From: Viscum album
Lineage: Eukaryota > Streptophyta > Magnoliopsida > Santalales > Viscaceae
NCBI GenBank assembly: GCA_963277665.1
Contig: OY728152.1
Span: 1,190,414,357-1,190,478,356 of the forward strand
Direction: 5' to 3'
Length of the DNA stretch: 64,000 nt
Below, one piece after another: positions 56,356 to 64,000 of this stretch. A program made the position numbers and the translations under genes. Position 1 is the first letter of the stretch. Every line of letters starts with the position of its first letter. The notes beneath the pieces were generated by a model, which saw only the letters and a program-made list of their open reading frames with translations, ran no database searches and was not told where the DNA came from.

Positions 56356-56678
56356 TTCCCTACAATTATATCATTGAACATTAATATCTTCTTTCTTCCC
56401 CTTGAAAACACCGGCATGATTTCCTTTTTGTCCACACTTGTAGCACACCCCTTTTCATTTTAATTAGGCACCAGGGTGTTTCCTTCCACACTTATCATAG
56501 GGTGGAAAGTCAATTCTTCCCTTCTTCCCCATTTCCTTATTTCCTTTTCTAGAGTTTTCAGTAACCCTCTTCTTCTCTTACTTTCCTTTAAATTCATAAG
56601 TCTTAGAGAACTCCTTTTACATCTTGATAGTACATGAGACTATATCTTCCTATGATGAGAAAGTTTGACAGACCAACA

Positions 56679-56695
56679 CCCATCGGAGGAATATA
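56679..56695. repeat. 17-bp target duplication of SINE in F (left)
   Basis: CCCATCGGAGGAATATA, identical to 56831-56847. Confidence 0.95.
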
Positions 56696-56830
56696 AAAAT
56701 TTGGGTACAACCGCGAAAGCAGCACACACGCAAGGAAGAAAATTACATGTAAATTGCAAGCCTGGGGACTTGACCCCGCGACCTACCCCTCACCCCCCTA
56801 AGCCCTTACCACCCCACCACCAACAGTGGG
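56696..56830 (-). mobile_element. SINE (family 2) in F gag, 135 bp
   Basis: Minus strand starts CCCACTGTTGGTGGTGGGGT (A-box-like TGGTGGGGTGGT), has a B-box-like GGGTCAAGTCCCC about 50 bases in, and ends CCCAAATTTT at the duplication. A tRNA-derived head, short length and a perfect 17-bp duplication identify a SINE moved by LINE machinery. Its start matches the unit at 7617-7247. Confidence 0.88.
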
Positions 56831-56847
56831 CCCATCGGAGGAATATA
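56831..56847. repeat. 17-bp target duplication of SINE in F (right)
   Basis: CCCATCGGAGGAATATA. Confidence 0.95.
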
Positions 56848-57449
56848 TTTATTCCATCAAAGAATAAATAAATCCTGTTCCTTAGATTACGTATATAGTT
56901 CACAACATGTCTTTCTAACCTTGTGAAGTTAGCTTCATACTTTGCAACATTCTTATATTCCTTTTGCCTCAAATTTAGAAACTGCATTTCCATATCTGCT
57001 CGTTGTTCACGAGAAAAGTATTTCTCTAAGAAAATTTCTTTAAATTCACTCTATTCCATGTTTTCTATCTCTTCCTCCGCAATTGTGTTTTGAATTAGTG
57101 TCCAACATTGATCAGCATCTCCCAGCAGATGATAAATTTCCATGAAAACTTTCTCCCTTTCGTTACTTTCCAAGGTGAGAAATATCTTCTCTAAGAAACT
57201 TATTCACTACTCCGCTGTGAATGGGTGTGTAGTCCCATTAAATGATGGAGGTTGTTGTCGCATAAAGAGATCTAACATAGATCCTCCGCGTTGTGGATCT
57301 AAATGATCCATATGGGTAGGGTTATTGTTTATAACCTGAGTAAGTTGTCCCAGTATAGTTATAAGTTGCTCCGCACCAGTCTCAGTTCCAGAGCCAACAT
57401 CATTATCTTATACTAGAGGGAAATCCCTACATGGGATATGCGTGTTCAT

Positions 57450-57969
57450 TCGGTTTTAATTCCTTACACTAGGTGTCATTTCTAAAAAATGTCATATGGT
57501 AGATTAGGTTATGAATCATAATGTACTATCTCAACTTAGAAAAAATACTTAACATAAATTGAAATCCTATGCATGGATAATCCCATAATCATAAACATGG
57601 TTTCTTTGTGAAAAAATTTACATTTAAATCTTTCATAATGTCTTGTAAAGAAAATATGAATTATCCTATGCATATCCTTCAGAAGTGACAAACAAGGTGC
57701 GCAGTAAGGCCCGTTGTCATGTACCAGGATACCCCAGGTCAAGCCCAAAACTACTTTTTGGAGTTTTCACTCCTAGATACATCTGTGCCAGAACCATGTA
57801 CACTTATAGTATCTAGAAAGGGATGTATTTTCAAGAAATATCCACATAATCTATTCCTTAACAAAAATTCCAGGAAGTTCTTGTATGTTTATCCTCAAAG
57901 ACTATCTTAGGGTTTTGTTCCCTAATCTACATTTTTCTAAATCTGGTTTCCAAGTTTTCTACTAAACTT
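57450..57969 (-). other. Element F leader
   Basis: About 520 bp between primer site and gag. No conserved frame seen. Confidence 0.65.
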
Positions 57970-57981
57970 CCTCTGATACCA
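57970..57981 (-). other. Primer binding site of element F
   Basis: Minus strand TGGTATCAGAGG two bases from the 5' LTR; eleven of twelve match the tRNA-Met primer complement. Confidence 0.92.
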
Positions 57982-57983
57982 AC

Positions 57984-60967
57984 TATAAAGATCCAACCCA
58001 GTTTCCTGGTGTTGATGCCTTATTACATTACATTGGAATAATTACAAGAAATTTTTATCCCAAAGGAATGAATAGTTTAGTAGATTTGGAAATCCAGATA
58101 CGTACATAAGTTCAACATTACAACTTGAAATGAAATACATCATATAAGTTTTATTGGGAACATCCTACAGGTTATTCATAATAAAATTCTTCATATCATG
58201 AGAAGATAAAACATAAGAAAGGGGTGACCTAAAACGCTTAGTAAGGGTAAATAATATAGTGGAAGATACCATAAACATAAACATTAGGCATAGTGAATAA
58301 TTAAAAACACATGCCTTTAAAAATAATAAACTCGAACACATTATAGAAGGAATATAAGCTGAGTAAATATTGCCACAATAAAACATAATAATGGGTATTC
58401 TACGAGTCATATAACCACATAAACTGTGAATTTCTAGCTTCATAATGAGGGAAATGCATATGTCAGACATTCTGAAACATATCGTCAAGGCCTCAGCCAA
58501 TACATCTAAAAATGATTAAAGCCTTGGCCAAAACCATATCCAAAAATGGGCAAGGCCTCTGCCAAGTCCATATCTATTTGTCTCATGAGACCTACTGATG
58601 CATCTGGGGGCTATAGTGGACCCCATCCATCAAATAATAATTCCATTGCATTCCTCATATGAATAGGTATAAGCATATACATTCATATTGAAACTAACAT
58701 ATAAAATGTAAATAACTTTCCCCGAACATTAAGCATAAACACTAACCATTCAGAGTAAATTGGTGAATGGTTTTAAGATAGTGCATCCACAGTCAAACTA
58801 ATCATAAACCATTCAATTAAATATGTTTGATGATGTCATAAAATATTAATCCCAATAATACATAAGAATCAAAAAGACTATTGAAACAGATGAAGATACT
58901 ATGATAAAATCATCGAGTAATTCTTGAGATAAATACTCTTTTACTTTGAAAAGAAGTGTTCTTTTGAAAAATTATTTGTATAAAACTAGAAATTAAGTAA
59001 GATAGTATTTTCATAATAAAATGAATTATTTTGGAAATATAATGGTTGCTAAAAACAGATTATAGAGTTCCCTTGAAAATAGGTTAGAATTTGAGAAATT
59101 CCCTTGAACCGAGCTTGTATTTCAGAAAGAATTTTAAAAGTTCCTTTTAAAACATGTAACTCTCCATAAAATAAAGAAGGATTCTAGTCGATACACATAT
59201 ATATAACATTCACACAGAATATATTATGAGTACATAAGAATAAATAAGAATTTATTTTGGATTAAGAAAGACAGAGAGTAACTCGAACGAAAATTGAGGT
59301 TTTGGTAGAAAACCCTTACCTTAAGTCTGAAGGTGTTCCTCACTTGATCTTAATGACCTGAATAATAAAATTTAGGTTCATAAATTAATTATTCCAGAAA
59401 CTCATATATATTTAATTTATTTATTATAATCTTTTTAGGTTCATTCATGTATTTTTGATGGATTAAGAGATTCAATTTCATTATTTGGGAGTGTTTTCTT
59501 CCTTGGTTTTCATGATCAATTTACTTATATTCATGTGTGGATAAACATGTAGAATGAGAAAGGTTTTCCAAAATAGAAGTTTTATGTTATTAGTGAACAA
59601 CCATAATATTACATGGTTATAAAAAAAATTGGTTATTGGGAGTGAAGATGAATCATTATATAAAACATTAATGACAATTGTTGGGGTTAATTGGCGGGTT
59701 TTTATCACAACAAACTCATTTTGATTTATAAATTAATATCATGTGTAAAAAATGATTCCATAACCTTTCATAAGTTATAATACATATATTATATTCTTTT
59801 TCAACCATAAAAAAAGTTTCATGACCAGAATTGAAGACAATAATAGAAATTGAAAACTTGTTGTCCTTGAATGTGATAAATTAACACATCTCGGATGGTG
59901 TTTTCATTTCTAGTATAAAAGAAGGGGAAAGGAGAGATGATGAAGAATTAATACTTTATCATAACAACATTCTAGTACATGTAAGGTACTGGAGTCATCA
60001 TAACATTTGGATGAAAGGAGGTGAGGAAAGAAAAATAAAAGAAAGGAACTTGAAATAAATGAAATGAAAAATGGAATTTACCTCTTGAAGTAATCTTCCT
60101 TGAGAGCCTCTTTAGGGGAGAGGTTTTGGTCTTTTTATGAGACCAAGGGATGCTGGATGTGGGGGAGGATCTTGGTAGGATATTTGAGTAGAATTTAGAC
60201 AAGTCACAAGGCTTGAGAGCAGTGAAGATAAGAGGGAGTGAGGGGGGTTATAGTGGAGGAGAGGAGGGTTTTCCCATTTTTACTCATTATTTTATTGTTT
60301 TTTCAAAGACAACCAATATTATTGATTCTTGTGACCAAGAAAGGTAATATGTGCATGTGAGTTTGAACCAAGTGTGATTACATCACACATGATGCTAGGA
60401 ATAGTGAATTTAACTGATAATGTATATATACGGTGAATTATCGTATTTTACTATTCATCAAAAATTCGAGTATTTCAGAAAAATCCCAAAAAATTCACCC
60501 TAACCATTTTTCAATGTGTAGAATTCAAAAACGAACTCAATTTTTTGAAAATAATTTTCTAAATATTATTAATTTAATTTTTGAATAAAATCATAATTTT
60601 TTTGAAAAATAACAATTTTAAAACTATAATTCGTTTTATATCACCTTGAAAAATTAATCAAGATCTCATTATCTTATAACCTTAAGAAAATAAAATAATA
60701 ATATGATTTACTATTCATAAGGGTCATATTACTATTCACCTTACTATTCATAAGGGTATGTTACTATTTACTAAAAAATAAGTTTGTCTTGTCAAACTCT
60801 AAATATCTTACTGAACGCAGTCATGTATGTGAGTTTCTCGAAATTCAAATCACAGAGGTGGAAAAATTATGTTTACTGGCTAGGTTATAACAAAGTTGTG
60901 TTTTGTAGAGACTCAGTGTTTCATGAATTCAATATTAAATTTATTTGCAAAGTCTTGGGGTGTTACA
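57984..60967 (-). repeat. Element F 5' LTR
   Basis: 2984 bp. Plus strand TATAAAGATCC...GGGGTGTTACA; the terminal TG has become TA, a C-to-T change on the element's own strand. Otherwise homologous to the 3' LTR. Confidence 0.92.
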
Positions 60968-60972
60968 ACAAC
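60968..60972. repeat. Target duplication of element F (right)
   Basis: ACAAC. Confidence 0.9.
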
Positions 60973-62273
60973 ATAGAAGTGTGCATGTTCCAGGGCCATA
61001 CCCAATATATAAGCATTTCAACAAGGATCACAAGACATGTACTAACAGCATTGATATCACAATATCACATCATAAGCCTCAATGGTTAATTATGTTAATT
61101 ACCAATTGTCTTTCAATTACCTCTTTCATTTTTATCATAATTGATCAACATTCAAATCAATAAGCAGTAACCCATTACTTAGGCATTCTATGTCAAGCAA
61201 TAACCTAAGGTCTCATGTCATGCTAAACACACTTTAGGTCATTATCCAATTCAATTATGTTCAATGCTCGCTCACCCAACAGGTAGCCATAAGTCAGGTC
61301 AATAACCAATTGAATCCAATGGACTCCAAGGAAAAATCTCATTCGTTATTTAATTAATCCAGATGCACATTACATTGGTGCAATCATAATATTGCATATG
61401 CTAGGAAATTTATCAAACCATAAGGTTAAGCTTTAGACCCCCTACCTTTAACCGGTGAAAACGCAATGATTCCAATGAAAAATACCCATGAGGAAGAAGA
61501 TTCAGATGATTGCTAAGAGGGTCCTAGATCAAAACTGATCAAAATCAAAACTAACAATGCACATGGTCAAGGGATTACACTGCAACAGTTGGAGAACCAA
61601 GTGAGAGAAGGGAAAAACCAAACCAAAACCACTGACCAGGGATTGATCATGTTCTTGGATTGTCCGGAAGGTAGGTTGGCACTCTAAAATCGCCTGGAGG
61701 ATGCCCTAAGTTCGAGAGGAGAAGACTGCCAAAAATCTGCCGCATGACATACTTTAAAATAGCAGGTCGGGGAATTACACGGCGTGTAATATAGTTACAC
61801 GTTGTGTAACTCTTTTTAATGGGATATGCCGAAAAACCCGTCAAATCAGCTGAAATTATTAAAATTCGCCTAAACATTACACGACGTGTAATCCACTTGC
61901 GTGATGCGTAAATGTTCTACAGATGGTTTTTCATCCCATTTCCCTATTAAACAACCCATACCCCCTTTAAGGCTTCTCAACTTACCAAGAACATGTGGTA
62001 ACACTTGACCCATTTATACTCGAACATCATTAATTCAAACAAACATACATCTTTTTGAACTTTAAGTCATTTTCCCCAACAAAGGCTCTCCATGTGGATC
62101 CTCTCTAGTTTTCTCAAGTTTCCTCATAACCCAAGACTGTGTTTATTCAAACGATAGACATCCATAATGAAAACGCAACCACCAAGGTTTAAAGATGAGG
62201 CAAAACTCAAATGAAAGATGTTTAACAAAAAAACTCAGAGAGATACGCGCCAGGAAAAAGACGGGATCTTACA

Positions 62274-62278
62274 AGGGA
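62274..62278. repeat. Target-site duplication of element B (right)
   Basis: AGGGA, identical to 6204-6208. Confidence 0.85.
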
Positions 62279-63838
62279 TCATAAGCATGATGACTTTTTC
62301 TCATGAAGTTCTCAATTGGTGATCTTGAGTAGATGAGATCATGATGGTTGACTAGCCAATAGGAACACCATATCTATCAGGATTCATTTGTTGTTCTTAC
62401 CTACAAACTTGTGTATTGGCATCCTAACTTGAGATAATTGTCAATGTATACCATTTGATTGCATATATTGATGCAAGGAAAAAACCACGACATTGATTTC
62501 ATCGAAAGGTAGCTTATGTTGGTTCTGACTTTGGTGGTATAACATTGGATGAATGATCAAGATAGAATTTATTGCTTCTAAGTTGATGAAGTGACATCTT
62601 GGGCCTAGTTGATCAAGATTGTAGTTCCTTCATTAAATCTATGGTCATGGTAGAAGAATGTTAATCTGTCTTGTTAGATCAATGAATAATAAAGAAATAA
62701 AGGACGATGACATGAAGTGTGTGTCCTACTTTGGGAGATATCACAAGACAAAATGATCATATTACACTGCATGTGTTAATTGCAAGATTGTTAATTCTGT
62801 AACTATACCTTATTTCTTTAGGGGTTTTGATGAGTTGCTAGATTCTACTCCTGATATATGAATAGTATTTCCATTCTATTGAGATAATGGAAGAGGGTTA
62901 CACTCAATATCATATTCAGAAGTCTTTCATATTCCAGTTAATAGGAATATAAGACATGGTGGGTCCCATCATGGGGTTCGAGATATGTTTGAGAATAATT
63001 GATCACCAATGAATAAATAAATTTTTTACTATTTAAGTGTAGAATAATTGAAATTGAATTTATTTATTAAAAGAATTCATAAGATATTATGTGAATAGAG
63101 GAAAAGTATTATACCAATGAATATTATTTTAATATTCATGGATTGATTTTAATTTGAGAGAATGAGAAATTGAGTTAATGACGCGTTTTTATCACTTCAT
63201 ATATTAATTATATATTAAAAGTAAGTGATTAAAATATAAATGATATTATGATGCGGTTAGTGCGTCATAACATGTCATATTACATATTTAGTGGGTGACT
63301 TATATGGGGATCAAGAACCCTTTTCGGGTAGTTAATTTCCACAATATATGTAGGAGAGAACTATTTTCCATGGGACTATTCATACCCAAAATTTTGAGAG
63401 CTCCTCTATCCTTCTTCCCACATCCATGAGAGAGAAAGACTTCTTCCAAGTGTTCAATCGAAGAAGTCTTTCAAGGATCAAAGGAACAAAGTAGTGGTGA
63501 TCGTCACAACATCAAAAGATTTATCGAAGCTCCATGCTAGCACCACAGATTCAACGGTCGGTTTCCGTGATGATTCTTGAAGAATTTGTGGATGATTTGT
63601 AGGGGTTCAGCCTTGGATCCACCAAGAAAAAACCGCTAGTGATGAGCTGTAGTCGAACTTGCCACTGATTCGAATGAAATAATCATTCATTGATTTTTCA
63701 TTCTTAATAAATTCATGTGATATCCCCACACCTTTACTGGGGATTGGATAATCAGAAATGAAGTCTCATCGCTTTGATGATGAAAACATTTAAATCTCTG
63801 GACTATCAGTTTCGGTTGCATGCCCCAATAACAACAAT
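62279..63838 (+). other. Right flank, possible LTR of another element
   Basis: No coding motif. The last part (about 63360-63838) has a leader-like character and is followed directly by a primer-site-like sequence, so it may be the 3' end of a plus-strand LTR, probably copia type. The LTR start was not identified. Confidence 0.3.
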
Positions 63839-63850
63839 TGATATCAGAGA
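63839..63850 (+). other. Possible primer binding site at right edge
   Basis: TGATATCAGAGA after CAATAACAACAAT; ten of twelve bases match the tRNA-Met primer complement. The internal region would lie mostly beyond the window. Confidence 0.4.
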
Positions 63851-63963
63851 TATCATGTGAATTTTCTAATTCAAGAAAAATTAAATTTTTCTTAATTTAC
63901 ATAGAGGGATTTGTTTCAGTCCTAACAGTTATGAGGGTGCTTCAATATGATCTTGGATGACCA

Positions 63964-63966
<3 letters not shown>

Positions 63967-64000
<34 letters not shown>
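63967..64000. repeat. (TA)n microsatellite cut by window end
   Basis: Seventeen TA dinucleotides up to the last base. Confidence 0.95.

Larger units (their letters stand above)
56356..57449 (-). pseudogene. Element F gag, interrupted by a SINE
   Basis: Likely ATG at 57449 (MNTHIPCRDF). Then QQPPSFNGTTHPFTAE, IYHLLGDADQCWTLI, FSREQRADMEMQFLNLRQKE and NVAKYEANFTRLERHVV, the gypsy gag domain. The frame is broken at 56696-56847 by a SINE and its target duplication. Beyond it are zinc-knuckle remnants CYKCGQKGNHAGVF (last Cys lost) and YNCREMGHYANDC (first Cys codon now TGA). Several other stops. Confidence 0.87.
49833..60967 (-). mobile_element. Element F: Ty3-gypsy, Del/Tekay-like chromovirus
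   Basis: 11,135 bp in minus orientation with LTRs 60967-57984 (5') and 52829-49833 (3'), primer site, gag, protease, RT, RNase H, integrase, chromodomain-like tail and purine tract. Perfect duplication ACAAC. The tail ILDTKEQVLRNQ...EETWDPEELM...YPNLF is typical of Del/Tekay. A SINE interrupts gag. Moderately decayed: fewer stops than B, more than D in the integrase region. Confidence 0.92.
6209..62273 (-). mobile_element. Element B: Ty3-gypsy host of the whole nest
   Basis: In minus orientation the parts run 5' LTR (62273-48857), primer site (48853-48842), leader, gag (29881-28878), protease, RT, RNase H, integrase, C-terminal domain (about 12620), purine tract and 3' LTR (12575-6209). The two LTRs are homologous over their length once insertions are removed, and the outer ends share AGGGA. 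Own sequence totals about 9.8 kb; five later insertions expand it to 56 kb. The C-terminal tail resembles that of D and F, so a Del/Tekay-like chromovirus is likely. All genes are dead. Confidence 0.88.
48857..62273 (-). repeat. Element B 5' LTR, interrupted by element F
   Basis: Aligns by eye with 6209-12575: CACACGGCCATAAAGGGTTG here against CACATAGCCAGAAAGGGTTG there, and so on along its length. The plus-strand end reads TTTAATGTCCCC where the partner has TGTAACATCCCC, so the terminal TG has mutated to TT. Without F it is about 2.3 kb. Contains the uninterrupted SINE target at 61025-61041. Confidence 0.87.

Overview
This is a block of plant nuclear DNA made almost entirely of nested retrotransposons. 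I found no host gene. The organism is most likely a flowering plant with a large, repeat-rich genome. The evidence is the set of element types: Ty3-gypsy elements with Del/Tekay-type tails, a Ty1-copia Sirevirus, LTRs of 1.7-4 kb, tRNA-Met-type primer sites and tRNA-derived SINEs. I do not name a species.

Layout. Positions 1-6208 are AT-rich flank holding a very decayed minus-strand gypsy relic (A, about 2850-5850). Positions 6209-62273 are one old minus-strand gypsy element (B) that has been blown apart. Its 3' LTR starts at 6209, its 5' LTR ends at 62273, and both outer flanks carry the same 5-bp duplication AGGGA. B's own sequence is only about 9.8 kb of that 56 kb. The rest arrived by five independent insertions: (1) a SINE composite at 7247-11322 in the 3' LTR, containing 14 tandem copies of a 265-bp tRNA-derived unit and bounded by a 17-bp target duplication; (2) a solo LTR (G, 16220-28877) between B's gag and protease, itself split by a Sirevirus (C, 18083-28173); (3) a pol-less LTR element (E, 30130-36566) with inverted rather than direct ends; (4) a younger gypsy element (D, 36851-48818, duplication CAAAT); (5) a minus-strand Tekay-like gypsy element (F, 49833-60967, duplication ACAAC) in B's 5' LTR, carrying its own 135-bp SINE with a perfect 17-bp duplication. 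Positions 62279-64000 are flank that may hold the end of another LTR and a primer site.

Coding capacity. Every gag, protease, reverse transcriptase, RNase H and integrase reading frame seen here is broken by stops, shifts or deletions. The longest clean stretch is the RNase H-integrase part of D (576 codons, catalytic residues present). C has lost reverse transcriptase and RNase H, and carries a 950-codon env-like frame with 20 internal stops and no frameshift.

Order of events by nesting: A and B are oldest; G, E, D, F and the SINE composite landed in B; C landed in G; the small SINE landed in F. The outer, older elements are visibly more AT-rich and stop-ridden than D, which fits methyl-cytosine decay of silenced DNA. 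Coordinates given as exact come from termini and duplications read in the sequence; domain limits inside decayed frames are approximate.
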